Positions 16,865 through 26,408 of a stretch of DNA of 46,737 nt are shown here, piece by piece; position 1 is the first letter of the stretch, and each line of letters starts with the position of its first letter. The stretch is from assembly GCA_003215555.1 (NCBI GenBank), contig QCKE01000011.1:1-46737 (forward strand), written 5' to 3'. A program made the position numbers and the translations under genes. Source of the DNA: Prochlorococcus sp. AG-409-K04. Lineage in GTDB: Bacteria > Cyanobacteriota > Cyanobacteriia > PCC-6307 > Cyanobiaceae. Under the pieces are notes generated by a model. The model saw only the letters and a list, made by a program, of their open reading frames with translations. It was not told the origin of the DNA and searched no databases.

Positions 16865-18535
16865 TCACAATCTAATAGATCTTGTAGAAATATTCTTACC
16901 TTTTATTTGCCTGGAATGATATTCCCAATGCGGCAAACTTGAAGGATAATCAAATCGAAAATGTCCGCCTCTGCTTTCACATCTAAATAAACAAGCATTC
17001 AAAGTAATTTTACTAGACTGCTGCCTATGCATTAAATCAAGAATTAAATTTATTTTTTTGCGTGTACGTTCACTCAACCTAATGCAACTATCTTTTGTTT
17101 GATTTTCAAGCAAAGACAACAAAGGATTTTTAGCGATCAAGTCCAATTTGAAACTAATACTTTTCAATGCATTTTTCATTCCTTTTTTCGAACGATTAAC
17201 CCCTACTTCTTTCCAAAATAATTGTCTTAATGCTTCTATAGATGATTTTAAGGATTCTTCGCTAAAAATATTATGCTTCTCAAAAGAAAATTCAAAATCT
17301 ACACATCTACGAGGAATTGCAAGATTCTCTAAGGAAGCTACAAGCTTAATGCATGATAATTTTCTAGCAAAAACAATGCACTCTAATAAAGAATTACTTG
17401 CGAGTCTATTAGCTCCATGAACACCCGTACATGCAACTTCTCCCACTGCATATAAACCAGGTAAAGAAGTTGCAGCTTGCAAATCTGTCGCTACACCACC
17501 CATCCAATAATGAGCTGCAGGAGCAACCGGAATTAATTGTTTTAAAGGATCTAAGCCAACTTCTCTACATTTTTCAATTATTGAAGGGAAACGTCCATTC
17601 ACTTTTTCTGCGGAAATTCCTTGAAAATCTAGCTTCATATGATTAACTTGTTGAGATTCCATTACTTTCACAAGGGCTCTGCTCAATTGATCTCTAGGGG
17701 CAAGATCTTTACTTATTAAATTTGAAACTGGGCTATTGCCATTGCCATCCAATAAGACTCCTCCTTCTCCTCTTACAGCCTCAGAAATAAGAAAAGAAGG
17801 CGCTCCTTTCATTTTCAAAGCTGTCGGATGAAATTGAAAAAATTCAAGGTCCTCAATTGCTGCACCAGCTTTCCACGCCAAGGCCACACCTTCACCACAT
17901 GCTTGTTCAGGATTAGTTGTATTTCCAAACAAATGTCCTCCTCCTCCAGAAGCTAAAACCACTGCTCTTGCAGGGATCCAATAAAGACAATTTCCATCTA
18001 AAACTTGCACACCATGACAGGCGCCATTCTCAACCCACAGTTGTGTGACACGAACCCCTCTACGGTGCAAAACATTAGACTTTTTTTCAACTTGTTCTCT
18101 TAAAACATCCACTAACGCTCTTCCCGTTTGATCTTTTACATGCAAAACACGCCTAAAACTATGAGCAGCTTCTAATGTGGTAGACAATCCATTCTCATCT
18201 TTGTCAAATTCCATACCTAATTGTTGAAGTCTTTCCACACATTTCGGGGCCTCTTCAACAAGCATTCTTACCGAATCCAAATCACACAATCCAGAACCTG
18301 CCCTGACAGTATCTTCAAAATGAGATTGCAAACTATCCTCTCGTCTTGTAACTGATGCAATCCCGCCTTGGGCCCAGCGACTAGCAGACCTCTTACTAGT
18401 ATTTCTATTCACAAGAAGAACATTAAGCTTTTCTGGCAATTCAATGCAAGTCATTAAACCTGCAGCACCTGCACCAACAACTACAACATCCCAAGAACCA
18501 TTAATAATAGGGTTATTTTGAATATCGAAGTCCAT
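16865..18535 (-). CDS. nadB: L-aspartate oxidase NadB
   Basis: NadB oxidises L-aspartate to iminoaspartate, the first step of de novo NAD synthesis; NadA then uses the product. The 556-residue flavoprotein shows GAGAAG at residues 21-26, the SRWAQGGIASV block, an EAAHSFRRVLHVKDQTGRAL active-site region, FFQFHPTAL and HYWMGGVATD motifs of the succinate-dehydrogenase/NadB family, and GANRLASNSLLE near the FAD site. Length is normal for NadB. It converges on the VKOR gene with a 5-base gap; DUF3120 lies 18 bases upstream on the same strand. Confidence 0.94.
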   Translation of the reverse strand: MDFDIQNNPIINGSWDVVVVGAGAAGLMTCIELPEKLNVLLVNRNTSKRSASRWAQGGIASVTRREDSLQSHFEDTVRAGSGLCDLDSVRMLVEEAPKCVERLQQLGMEFDKDENGLSTTLEAAHSFRRVLHVKDQTGRALVDVLREQVEKKSNVLHRRGVRVTQLWVENGACHGVQVLDGNCLYWIPARAVVLASGGGGHLFGNTTNPEQACGEGVALAWKAGAAIEDLEFFQFHPTALKMKGAPSFLISEAVRGEGGVLLDGNGNSPVSNLISKDLAPRDQLSRALVKVMESQQVNHMKLDFQGISAEKVNGRFPSIIEKCREVGLDPLKQLIPVAPAAHYWMGGVATDLQAATSLPGLYAVGEVACTGVHGANRLASNSLLECIVFARKLSCIKLVASLENLAIPRRCVDFEFSFEKHNIFSEESLKSSIEALRQLFWKEVGVNRSKKGMKNALKSISFKLDLIAKNPLLSLLENQTKDSCIRLSERTRKKINLILDLMHRQQSSKITLNACLFRCESRGGHFRFDYPSSLPHWEYHSRQIKGKNISTRSIRL

Positions 18536-18553
18536 ATCAATGATCCCTTTGCA

Positions 18554-19213
18554 CTAAATCAATCCACTAAACTTTGGCTGAATGATTGTGGTAACAAGAA
18601 ATAACCCATCCACCCAAAGTGTCGTGGTTAATGCCGTACCTGCTACAAGCCAAGTATTTCCACACAAAGAATTTATAACTCCTCGTTGATTCATTTGGTC
18701 CGACAAAAAAACTATTAAACAAGCAGCTATAAATAGACAAGTTAAGGTTGGTAAATTAAAAAGAGTCAGAGAAACAATATTGAGTTTTACAGCTGCTTGT
18801 TCAATAGGTGCAGAAAGCACCTCAGGCCATTTACTCATCACTCCAGTCACAACCATCATGAAATCAGTGAAAGCAGTACCTAATAAACAAGACAAATAAA
18901 AACCAGCTCCTATACGCCATTTAGTTGTCAAACCAACAAAAGCTATAGGCATTGCAACTGCCTCAACAGGTAAATGCAAAATTGGATGCATTCTCAACCA
19001 TCCCCAAAACAAACAACCCCCAAGCCAACTACCACTCACACCGACTAAAAGAGAACCAATTTTGAACCATTTTTCCGAGAAAAATCTCCCTAAAACTATT
19101 CCACAACCTAGAAGGACAAAAGTAAATAAAAGAGCAGAGAGAGGATGAAAATGAACCCAAGGTGCCTGAAGAAAAACAGGAAGAATCACAAATATAACAA
19201 CCCATATTCTCAA
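18554..19213 (-). CDS. DUF3120 membrane protein
   Basis: A 219-residue integral membrane protein with about six to seven hydrophobic segments. The N terminus (VIFVILPVFLQAPWVHFHPLSALLF) and the LPVEAVAMPIAF and GTAFTDFMMVVTG segments match the cyanobacterial DUF3120 family, function unknown. The start is TTG at 19213. The same frame stays open about 25 codons further upstream without an ATG, so the true start is slightly uncertain. It probably shares a transcript with nadB 18 bases downstream. Confidence 0.78.
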   Translation of the reverse strand: MRIWVVIFVILPVFLQAPWVHFHPLSALLFTFVLLGCGIVLGRFFSEKWFKIGSLLVGVSGSWLGGCLFWGWLRMHPILHLPVEAVAMPIAFVGLTTKWRIGAGFYLSCLLGTAFTDFMMVVTGVMSKWPEVLSAPIEQAAVKLNIVSLTLFNLPTLTCLFIAACLIVFLSDQMNQRGVINSLCGNTWLVAGTALTTTLWVDGLFLVTTIIQPKFSGLI

Positions 19214-19236
19214 GGTTTTGGGCCTTGATAAATATG

Positions 19237-19254
19237 CCTCAGAGTAATCTGAGG
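19237..19254. promoter_or_regulatory. Perfect 7-bp hairpin with GTAA loop
   Basis: CCTCAGA, loop GTAA, TCTGAGG. Read on the plus strand the loop fits the GNRA tetraloop consensus, which favours an RNA role on that strand, in the leader of the radical SAM gene. It is also 24 bases from the TTG start of DUF3120 on the other strand, so an operator is possible. Confidence 0.5.
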
Positions 19255-19405
19255 AATCTTTAGTAGGCAGAGAGTAGTCCAGCAGTTAATCCGTGTATGA
19301 GTGTTCAAAACAAGAAATGGATCTGAACTATAAGTCAATTCTAAGAGAATTAATCCTAGAACAGAAAATAGTGCACAAGCAGATCAGACGACTGTACTTT
19401 TCTGT

Positions 19406-20935
19406 ATGCACAAAAGTGACTGCTTAAATCTAAAACTACAAGGTTCTCTATTTGTTCAAGCTGTAAAACTTGACTGTAATGCCATCAACAGATTACATAT
19501 CCATAGCAAACTACAAAAAATCGATATTGAATCAGTGTGGAATGAAACCTCTAAAAGCATTACAACTGTTTCAACTAATGATGAAGCATTAGTTGAAACG
19601 CCCAGGCCTGCAAAAGTTGAATCAGTGGAGCGTAACTCTATAGCTGAAGAATTAGGCTTTGAACCCGGAGATAAATTAGTGAGAATCAATAATACAAAAC
19701 CCCGAGATCTAATCGATTACAAATATTTAATTGCTGAAGAAGAATTAAATCTTGAAGTTCTTGATAAAAAAGGAAAGTTACACAAAATTCATTTAGAAAA
19801 AGATTTAGATGATGATCTAGGGCTCGTATTTTCAGAAGCACTATTTGATGGACTAAAGCAATGCAATAACAATTGCTCATTTTGCTTTATAGATCAACAA
19901 CCCCTAGGTCATAGAAAAACACTATATTTAAAAGACGATGATTATCGGATGAGTTTTTTATATGGCTCATATCTAACGCTGACAAATCTCATGGCAAAAG
20001 ATTGGCTCAGAATAGAAACTCAACGCTTGTCTCCTCTGTTTGTCTCCGTTCATTCCACAGATTCCAAGTTAAGATCAAAATTACTCAAAAATCCACGCGC
20101 TGGACTAATAATGGAACAAATAAATTGGTTTAAAAAGAAAAATCTTCAATTACATGCTCAAGTTGTTGTCTGTCCAGGATTAAATGATGATGAAAATTTA
20201 ACAAAAACGCTCAATGATCTATTTACTTTTAGCAAAGGAAAATGGCCAACTATTCTTTCAACTGCAATAGTTCCTGTAGGCTTAACTCGATTTCGTCCTG
20301 AGAATGATGGATTAATACCAGTGGATGAAGAATGTGCTACGAAAGTCATAGATCAAGTTGAGAAATTACAAACAAAATTTGAAGAGCTAATTGGAAGTCG
20401 TTTTGCTTGGCTATCAGATGAATGGTATTTATTAGCTAAAAAACCTCTACCACCAAGAATACTTTATGAAAGTCTTCCTCAAGAAGAAAATGGAGTAGGA
20501 AGTATCCGATCATTCTTAGAAAATATTGAAAAAGCAACTGCAAATCTTCCATCAGAAATACCAATAGATAAAACATGCAGTTGGGTCGTTGGTAGTTTAG
20601 TTGTAGATGCTCTTCAACCCATCTGCAAAAAAATCAATAAAATAAAGAGGATGTCTTTAACAATTATTGGCTTGGAAAGCCCTTATTGGGGAAAAGAAAA
20701 AGTAGTGACTGGCTTACTCACAGGGCAAGATTTAATTGATGGCTTAAGCAAAAAAAATCTTGGTGAAGAACTTTATTTGCCTTCTATAATGTTGAAACAT
20801 GGTGAATCTAAATTCCTAGATGATATAACTGTTGAAGAAGTATCAAAAACTCTTAAGACATCAATTAAAGTTGTTTTTGGTCCAGACGATTTTGTCAAAA
20901 AAGTACTTGAAACAACTTATCATGCTATTTCATAA
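19406..20935 (+). CDS. TIGR03279 cyanobacterial radical SAM protein (PDZ + DUF512)
   Basis: A putative Fe-S oxidoreductase of a cyanobacteria-specific family, biochemical role unknown. After the N-terminal part there is a PDZ-like segment (about 68-130, RPAKVESVERNSIAEELGF), the radical-SAM triad C153/C157/C160 in CNNNCSFC, and a C-terminal DUF512 region with LPSIMLKHGESKFLDD near the end. From ATG 19406 it has 509 residues; family members usually begin close to the RPA motif, so the first 40-60 residues may not be translated. GTG at 19535 (codon 44) is an alternative giving 466 residues. Confidence 0.88.
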   Translation: MHKSDCLNLKLQGSLFVQAVKLDCNAINRLHIHSKLQKIDIESVWNETSKSITTVSTNDEALVETPRPAKVESVERNSIAEELGFEPGDKLVRINNTKPRDLIDYKYLIAEEELNLEVLDKKGKLHKIHLEKDLDDDLGLVFSEALFDGLKQCNNNCSFCFIDQQPLGHRKTLYLKDDDYRMSFLYGSYLTLTNLMAKDWLRIETQRLSPLFVSVHSTDSKLRSKLLKNPRAGLIMEQINWFKKKNLQLHAQVVVCPGLNDDENLTKTLNDLFTFSKGKWPTILSTAIVPVGLTRFRPENDGLIPVDEECATKVIDQVEKLQTKFEELIGSRFAWLSDEWYLLAKKPLPPRILYESLPQEENGVGSIRSFLENIEKATANLPSEIPIDKTCSWVVGSLVVDALQPICKKINKIKRMSLTIIGLESPYWGKEKVVTGLLTGQDLIDGLSKKNLGEELYLPSIMLKHGESKFLDDITVEEVSKTLKTSIKVVFGPDDFVKKVLETTYHAIS

Positions 20936-20942
20936 AAATGTA

Positions 20943-22490
20943 ATGAAATTCAAGAGATTTTCATCAAGTGCAATTATATTATATGCACTTTTCAATACCA
21001 GTCTAAATACATCTTTCTCCATTGAAAATAAAAAATCAAAACATCAATTTTTTCAAAAAGATATAATTACCCTAGAAAAAAAAGATTCAAGTAAATTAAT
21101 CACAGAAATGAATAAAAATAAAAGAAAATTAATTAGTACCAAGAATATAGAAAAGATAATCTCTTTAAATAGTCATGAATTAAAAATGATGAGATATAAA
21201 ATACAAGAAGCAAAATATCTTTTAAAGAGTGAAATAGCCTCTTGGTATCCAACCCTTAACCTTTCAAGCAGTGGATTTCCTCAATATATAAAAGGTGATA
21301 CATACAACAAACTTTCCAATGATACATCTAATGATCAAGCCAAAGCAAGTTTATCAGCGACAATAAAATGGGATCTCATTAATCCTGCAAGAATACCCCA
21401 AATAAATATTGCTAGAGATAACTTAAGAAATGCAGAAATTGCTTACGATATGAAATTACGTGATCTAAGTTTAGAAGCTTACGCTGAATATTTTAATTTT
21501 CAAAAGTCATTTCAGGAAATTCGAATTGCAAATCAAGCTATTAAAAGTGCACAAATATCATTAAAAGAAGCGGAAAATAAATTCGAAGCTGGTTTAGGTA
21601 CAAAATTTGAACTATTAGAAGCACAAACACAATTATCAAAAGAAGAACAATTTCTAAATAATAAATTAGGAGAAAAGAATATGAAAGAGAAAAAATTATT
21701 AGAACTTCTAAATCTTGAAGACAACAAAACAATAGAAATCAATAATAAACCCAGCATTTTTGGAATATGGAACTCCTCACTTAATGAAAGTATTGAACAT
21801 GCATATAAATATAGGAAAGAATTAGAAGAGGTATTACTCAAAATAAAGATCAATAATAATCAAGGAAAGGTCTCTTTAGCTGGAAAAAAGCCAAAAGTCT
21901 CTATTTATAACACCATTGATAACTCCTTCGCTCAAGGAGAAGTAGGCGTGGTGTCACCAAGATCAAATAATAATATTAATACGTTTAATAATACTATCGG
22001 GATACAATTTGAATGGCCAATATTTGATGGCGGATATAGCCAAGCAAAATACCTCTCAAACGAAGCAAAGGTAAATGAAATGTCTTCAAAACTAGAGTTA
22101 GTAAAGAATCAAATTAAATATGAAATAGCAGAAATTTATATCAAAATGGAAACAGCAAAAAATAATATTAAACATTCATATCAAGCAATTCTATCCTCAA
22201 AAGAATCTTTGCGGCTTTCTTTGCTCAGATTAAAAGCAGGAATTGCAACACAAAGAGAAGTAGTGAATAACCAAAGAGATCTAACTCAAGCTGAAGCAAA
22301 TCATATAGGTTTTATAACTGAATATAATACCAATCTTCTTAAATTATCTAAAAAAACAGGGCTTAAAAAAATTGTCAGTTGCACTAGCAAAGAGCCTATA
22401 AATAAAAATTCAGATACTCAAGACTCAATTACTAAAGATTCTTCTAATTCCTTTTCATTATTAACAACAACATGTATGGAGCTTTTATAA
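20943..22490 (+). CDS. TolC-family outer membrane efflux protein
   Basis: An outer-membrane channel-tunnel protein of the OEP family. I chose ATG 20943 (515 residues), which starts MKFKRFSSSAIILYALF, a good signal peptide. The frame is open back to 20832, but that would add 37 residues inside the radical SAM gene. Features: long coiled-coil heptads, a repeated architecture with EAENKFEAGLGTKFELLEAQTQL in the first half and LRLKAGIATQREVVNNQRDLTQAEANH in the second (the paired TolC signature), and an FEWPIFDGG strand. The C-terminal 40 residues are Ser/Asn-rich. No inner-membrane pump or adaptor gene is adjacent. Confidence 0.86.
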   Translation: MKFKRFSSSAIILYALFNTSLNTSFSIENKKSKHQFFQKDIITLEKKDSSKLITEMNKNKRKLISTKNIEKIISLNSHELKMMRYKIQEAKYLLKSEIASWYPTLNLSSSGFPQYIKGDTYNKLSNDTSNDQAKASLSATIKWDLINPARIPQINIARDNLRNAEIAYDMKLRDLSLEAYAEYFNFQKSFQEIRIANQAIKSAQISLKEAENKFEAGLGTKFELLEAQTQLSKEEQFLNNKLGEKNMKEKKLLELLNLEDNKTIEINNKPSIFGIWNSSLNESIEHAYKYRKELEEVLLKIKINNNQGKVSLAGKKPKVSIYNTIDNSFAQGEVGVVSPRSNNNINTFNNTIGIQFEWPIFDGGYSQAKYLSNEAKVNEMSSKLELVKNQIKYEIAEIYIKMETAKNNIKHSYQAILSSKESLRLSLLRLKAGIATQREVVNNQRDLTQAEANHIGFITEYNTNLLKLSKKTGLKKIVSCTSKEPINKNSDTQDSITKDSSNSFSLLTTTCMELL

Positions 22491-22499
22491 TACTAAGTT

Positions 22500-23312
22500 A
22501 TGAATACATTTTCCAACTACCAACTAAATGAAAGTCAATTGCAGTCTTTAAATCGCTTAGTCGACGATGTAGCTAGAAGACAGTTAAAAGATTTTGGCAA
22601 AATTTCTTCCGAATTAAAACCTGATGGGACTTTGATTACCAGTTGTGATCGTTGGAGTGATAAATATTTAGTCGAAGGTCTATCAAAGTTAACTAACGAC
22701 GAAGAAGGAATTTTAAGTGAAGAAGGTTCAAAAACAGTTCCTTCTTCCAAAGCATATTGGATTGTTGATCCTCTAGATGGGACTACAAACTTTACAGCAG
22801 GTATTCCATTTTGGGCGATATCTATTGCACGTTTTGTTAATGGAGAACCAGAAACAGCTATCCTAGATATTCCAATACTTAGGCAAAGAATTACAGCTTA
22901 TAAAGGAAAAGGGGTTTTTATTAATGGAAAAAGAATCAAGCCATTAATACAAAACCTCCGAAAAAGTGATTGTATATCAGTTTGTAGTCGTTCAATTAGT
23001 ATTTTACAAAAACAACCTGAAAAAACATTTCCTGGAAAAATCAGACTTTTAGGTGTTTCAAGTTTAAATATGACAAGTGTCGCTATAGGACAAACTTTTG
23101 GAGCTATAGAATCTACTCCTAAAATATGGGATATAGCAGCAGCATGGTTAATATTGAAGGAACTAAATTGTGAATTAACTTGGTTAAGAACAAATCCTGC
23201 TAAGCTTCAATTAGGAGATGATTTAAGTACTGTTAATTTCCCTCTAATTGCAGCTATATCAAAAAAAGAAATGAATACACTAAAGCCATGGGGCAAATTA
23301 CTAATAGAATAA
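22500..23312 (+). CDS. Inositol monophosphatase family protein
   Basis: A 270-residue Mg-dependent, Li-sensitive-type phosphatase. Metal-site motifs are present: E74/E75 in LSEEGS, D90-P-L-D93-G-T-T-N in WIVDPLDGTTNF, and WDIAAAWLIL near residue 210-220. Candidate substrates in this family include inositol-1-phosphate, histidinol phosphate, fructose-1,6-bisphosphate and PAP; the sequence does not choose among them. It starts 9 bases after the TolC-like gene. Confidence 0.88.
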   Translation: MNTFSNYQLNESQLQSLNRLVDDVARRQLKDFGKISSELKPDGTLITSCDRWSDKYLVEGLSKLTNDEEGILSEEGSKTVPSSKAYWIVDPLDGTTNFTAGIPFWAISIARFVNGEPETAILDIPILRQRITAYKGKGVFINGKRIKPLIQNLRKSDCISVCSRSISILQKQPEKTFPGKIRLLGVSSLNMTSVAIGQTFGAIESTPKIWDIAAAWLILKELNCELTWLRTNPAKLQLGDDLSTVNFPLIAAISKKEMNTLKPWGKLLIE

Positions 23313-23445
23313 TTTTCTAAGAAATATTTTACATTTTAAAGTGCCTAAATAAGAACTAATTAGAGAAAAAGTATAGATTAAAAAATTTTTGGTTAAAATC
23401 AATGTATATGTACACTAAAATAAGTATGCCTAAAATCTCTTACGA

Positions 23446-24369
23446 GTGGTAATTCGCTGGAGACGTCCATTTAACTGGTTTTTTAAAAGCTTATGGGACG
23501 CGTCTAAAAGATGGAATCGTTGTGACTGCGTAGACCTAAGTGCAGCATTTGCTTATTACACCTTACAGTCTTTCTTTCCAATATTATTGATTTCTCTTTC
23601 TATTGCATCCTGGTTTCTTAGAAAACAACAAGGTCTGGATCAACAGATCATTGGGCTAGCTGCTCAAGTTCTTCCTCCTTCAGTCGTTGATTTAGTGGAA
23701 ACAACTTTAATCACACTAGTCAATCAAAGTTTTGGAGCTGGACTTTTAGGTGCAATGTTCTTAATAATAACGGCAGGAAACGCATATCTCACTTTACAAA
23801 GAGGCTCTGATCGCCTATGGGAGGATGCCTTACCTTCAAAAACAATGACCATTCCTCTCCGTACTCAAGCATTTAGATTAATTCGGAACAGAATTGAGGC
23901 TTTTCTGGTCGTTTTATTAGTGAGTTTATTGATGGTAATTGATGAAATCAGTTCTTACGTACGAATGATACCTAGAGTGTTTTGGACAGATTTAAAAAAT
24001 AATAGCCCGCTACTTACAGAAGCATTATCAAAAATACCATTAATTCAAATGGGTCAAATAATTTTTCCTTTTGCTGGGTTCACAATAATGGCATTATTAT
24101 TGCAAGCTTTAGTTCCAAGAAGAAGAGTGCCAATTAAACCTCTCATTCCAGGATCAATATTGATTGGATCCTTGCTAACACTATTAAATTCAGCGGTAAG
24201 TAGAACTATTCTTTCATTGGGATCACGCTTTCAAGCATATGGAATCATTAGTGGAGTATTAGTACTAACTTTATGGATTTGGATAGTAGGTTTAATAATT
24301 TATTTTGGACAATGCTGGAGCATTGGATTAGTAAGCAATAGAATCAATCCTTCTAATAGGATGAATTAA
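23446..24369 (+). CDS. YihY/BrkB-family inner membrane protein
   Basis: A 307-residue polytopic protein of the YihY/virulence factor BrkB family, function unsettled. It has the LSAAFAYYTLQSFFPILLISLS opening helix, a GAMFLIITAGNAYLTLQRGSDRLW block, and two C-terminal helices (SGVLVLTLWIWIVGLIIYFG), for six predicted membrane segments. Translation starts at GTG 23446; an ATG at 23426 is in another frame and stops after eight codons. It precedes the zinc-ribbon membrane protein gene by six bases. Confidence 0.9.
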   Translation: MVIRWRRPFNWFFKSLWDASKRWNRCDCVDLSAAFAYYTLQSFFPILLISLSIASWFLRKQQGLDQQIIGLAAQVLPPSVVDLVETTLITLVNQSFGAGLLGAMFLIITAGNAYLTLQRGSDRLWEDALPSKTMTIPLRTQAFRLIRNRIEAFLVVLLVSLLMVIDEISSYVRMIPRVFWTDLKNNSPLLTEALSKIPLIQMGQIIFPFAGFTIMALLLQALVPRRRVPIKPLIPGSILIGSLLTLLNSAVSRTILSLGSRFQAYGIISGVLVLTLWIWIVGLIIYFGQCWSIGLVSNRINPSNRMN

Positions 24370-24375
24370 AATAAT

Positions 24376-24699
24376 ATGAATAGAAATTCCACAATTATTT
24401 GGTTAATTCTGCTAATACTTTTTTTATTGCCAACTCAAGCAGGAAAAATATTAATAGATTTAGCAGGAGGGATAATGATAATATTCTTTTTAATAGGTTT
24501 AACAATTTTAGGTATTGGATGGGTAAGTTGGAAAAATTTAAAAGAAAATATCAATACATGTGAGCAATGTGGATCAACATACTTCACAAATTTAAATCAA
24601 TGTCCTATTTGTGGTAGTCAAAAAAAGAATGATTCTCAAGATATAAATCTACCAGCAAGTTCTGCTACTATTGATGTTGAAGTTAAAGATAGTGATTGA
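24376..24699 (+). CDS. Membrane protein with C-terminal zinc ribbon
   Basis: A 107-residue protein with two closely spaced membrane helices (about 8-22 and 29-50) followed by a cytosolic zinc ribbon: C-x-x-C in TCEQCGS (about 62-65) and C-x-x-C in QCPICGS (about 76-79). The tail is acidic. No specific family recognised. It follows the BrkB-like gene by six bases and is probably co-transcribed. Confidence 0.72.
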   Translation: MNRNSTIIWLILLILFLLPTQAGKILIDLAGGIMIIFFLIGLTILGIGWVSWKNLKENINTCEQCGSTYFTNLNQCPICGSQKKNDSQDINLPASSATIDVEVKDSD

Positions 24700-24724
24700 A
24701 GTATTCTTTAAGAAATAAATATGC

Positions 24725-24997
24725 TCAAGATTTAATCTCAATTATCTCTTGCTCAATATTTTCAAGCAATTTTTCACAATGTTCAATATACAAACTAGCC
24801 TTTAAATAATTATCCTTCAGCTCATCTACTAAAAAACTTTCACTTTTTATATTATTAATAATAATATCTAATTCTTCCAAAGATTCCTCATAAGACAATT
24901 TTGATATCTTATCAATTAAATCTTTATTTATATTTTGTTTAACCGAATCATGTCTAATTGTATTTTTAGAAGAATTTTTAATATTTGATTTTTTCAT
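24725..24997 (-). CDS. xseB: Exodeoxyribonuclease VII small subunit XseB
   Basis: XseB is the small helical subunit of exonuclease VII, which degrades single-stranded DNA from both ends. The 90-residue product has the family core LSYEESLEELDIIINNIKSE and a second helix LKDNYLKASLYIEHCEKLLENIEQEI, forming the usual helical hairpin. The N-terminal 25 residues are a Lys/Asn-rich extension. It lies eight bases after xseA on the same strand. Confidence 0.92.
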   Translation of the reverse strand: MKKSNIKNSSKNTIRHDSVKQNINKDLIDKISKLSYEESLEELDIIINNIKSESFLVDELKDNYLKASLYIEHCEKLLENIEQEIIEIKS

Positions 24998-25005
24998 AAG
25001 TTAAT

Positions 25006-26151
25006 TTACTTATTTTGTGAATTAATCACTCGTGTTTCTAACATTCCATCTAATAATTCTATCATTATTTTATCATTTTTCTTCACGTTCTTAACACTTC
25101 TAACTGAATTGTTGAGATGATCTCGTGCTATACAAAAACCCTTAATTAATAATTTTTCTGGGGAAAAAGCATTAATCATATTCTTACGGTGCATCAACAA
25201 TTGCTTTTGTTTTCTAAGAAATATCAAAGGCGAGTTGTCCAAAAATATATTTCTTCTATCAGCTATAAGTTGATATTTATTTTGTATGATCCAATGAAAG
25301 AAATCATTAGATCTTTGTTTAATTTGAAGTAAGTTGTTTTTCTCCATTTCTTTACTTGGCAATAAGTCAACTATTGCGGCGGTAGGAGTTGCAGCTCTAT
25401 GATCTGCAACTAGATCTGCAATTGTCAAATCATCTTCATGTCCAATTCCAGTAACAACTGGAATTGGAAAATTAACTAATTTTCGGCATAAACCCTCATC
25501 ATCAAACACTATTAGGTCCTCTCGACTTCCTCCACCTCTAGCTATAATTAACGCTTGAATTTGATAATCATTATAAATATTCGATAACATCGATATTACA
25601 GATTCAATTTTTTCCGATGCAGCACCTTGCACAGGTATTGGGAAAACTATCAATTTTGTAAGAGGCCAACGTTCTTTGGCAGTTCTCAAAATATCTGCAT
25701 AAGCAGAACTTGGAACGCTTGTACAAATAGCAATTGCTTTAGGAAACTTTGGTAATCTTTTCCTTTTAGATTCATCTATCAAACCTTCTTTTTCAAATAG
25801 AGTACGAACAATCTCAAATTTACGAAAGACTGTTGAAAGAGTTGGTCTGATATTGATTACTTGAACAATAAGAGTGGCTCTATTTTTCCAAAAATTTAAC
25901 TTCCCTAAAATTTGAACTCCATCTTCTTGCGTAGGACGAAAGTCAAATGTTTTTAGTGATGAAGACCAAATAACTGCAGAAATACTTGCTTCTCCATCAG
26001 TAATAGTTAGCCATAAATGACCATTCTTGCACTGAGCTTTCGAAACTAAACCATTAAGAAAAAATCTAGGGGCAAATCCCCTATCAAGAAGATTACCGAT
26101 TGCTTGATTAAGCTCTTGAACCGAAAAGGTGGGAATTAATTCATTTTTCAA
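25006..26151 (-). CDS. xseA: Exodeoxyribonuclease VII large subunit XseA
   Basis: Catalytic subunit of exonuclease VII. The 381-residue protein has an N-terminal OB-fold domain (about 8-100: FSVQELNQAIGNLL and GHLWLTITDGEASISAVIW) and the catalytic domain with IAICTSVPSSAYADIL, IIARGGGSREDLIVFDDE and the GHEDDLTIADLVADHRAATPTAA block. It is shorter than the E. coli enzyme (about 456 residues), mainly in the C-terminal coiled coil. It is paired with xseB, and an hli gene lies just upstream. Confidence 0.94.
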   Translation of the reverse strand: MKNELIPTFSVQELNQAIGNLLDRGFAPRFFLNGLVSKAQCKNGHLWLTITDGEASISAVIWSSSLKTFDFRPTQEDGVQILGKLNFWKNRATLIVQVINIRPTLSTVFRKFEIVRTLFEKEGLIDESKRKRLPKFPKAIAICTSVPSSAYADILRTAKERWPLTKLIVFPIPVQGAASEKIESVISMLSNIYNDYQIQALIIARGGGSREDLIVFDDEGLCRKLVNFPIPVVTGIGHEDDLTIADLVADHRAATPTAAIVDLLPSKEMEKNNLLQIKQRSNDFFHWIIQNKYQLIADRRNIFLDNSPLIFLRKQKQLLMHRKNMINAFSPEKLLIKGFCIARDHLNNSVRSVKNVKKNDKIMIELLDGMLETRVINSQNK

Positions 26152-26177
26152 TTTTTAATCAAAAATTCTTACCAGAA

Positions 26178-26327
26178 TCAACCAAGTCCTATTTGGCCAA
26201 GAATGCCTTGACCAGTAAGCAATTCTGTACTCAAACCAACTACAATGCCTAGCATGGCCAACCTGCCATTCCAAATCTCCGCATAATTGACAAATCCATA
26301 CCGAGGTTCAATATCTTCAGAAGACAT
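26178..26327 (-). CDS. hli: High-light-inducible protein (Hli/HLIP)
   Basis: A 49-residue single-helix chlorophyll-binding stress protein of the Cab/ELIP/HLIP superfamily, which protects photosystems during assembly or light stress. The frame runs from ATG (complement of 26325-26327) to TGA (complement of 26178-26180). It contains the diagnostic E17-x-x-N20-G-R22-x-A-M-x-G motif in AEIWNGRLAMLGI, followed by a hydrophobic, Gly-rich second half (TGQGILGQIGLG). It lies between xseA and a conserved hypothetical gene on the same strand. Confidence 0.92.
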   Translation of the reverse strand: MSSEDIEPRYGFVNYAEIWNGRLAMLGIVVGLSTELLTGQGILGQIGLG

Positions 26328-26408
26328 AGTTTTTTTGAAAGTATGGTAATTCTATCTACTGAAGAGAAAAAAAGTAATTAATTAGCAAAACACAAAACTC
26401 AATAATTT

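Noticed and set aside
20832-20942. Extended N terminus of the TolC-like protein inside the radical SAM gene
   Set aside because: The added 37 residues are basic and precede a clear signal peptide that starts at ATG 20943; the overlap with the upstream gene is better explained as an open frame only.
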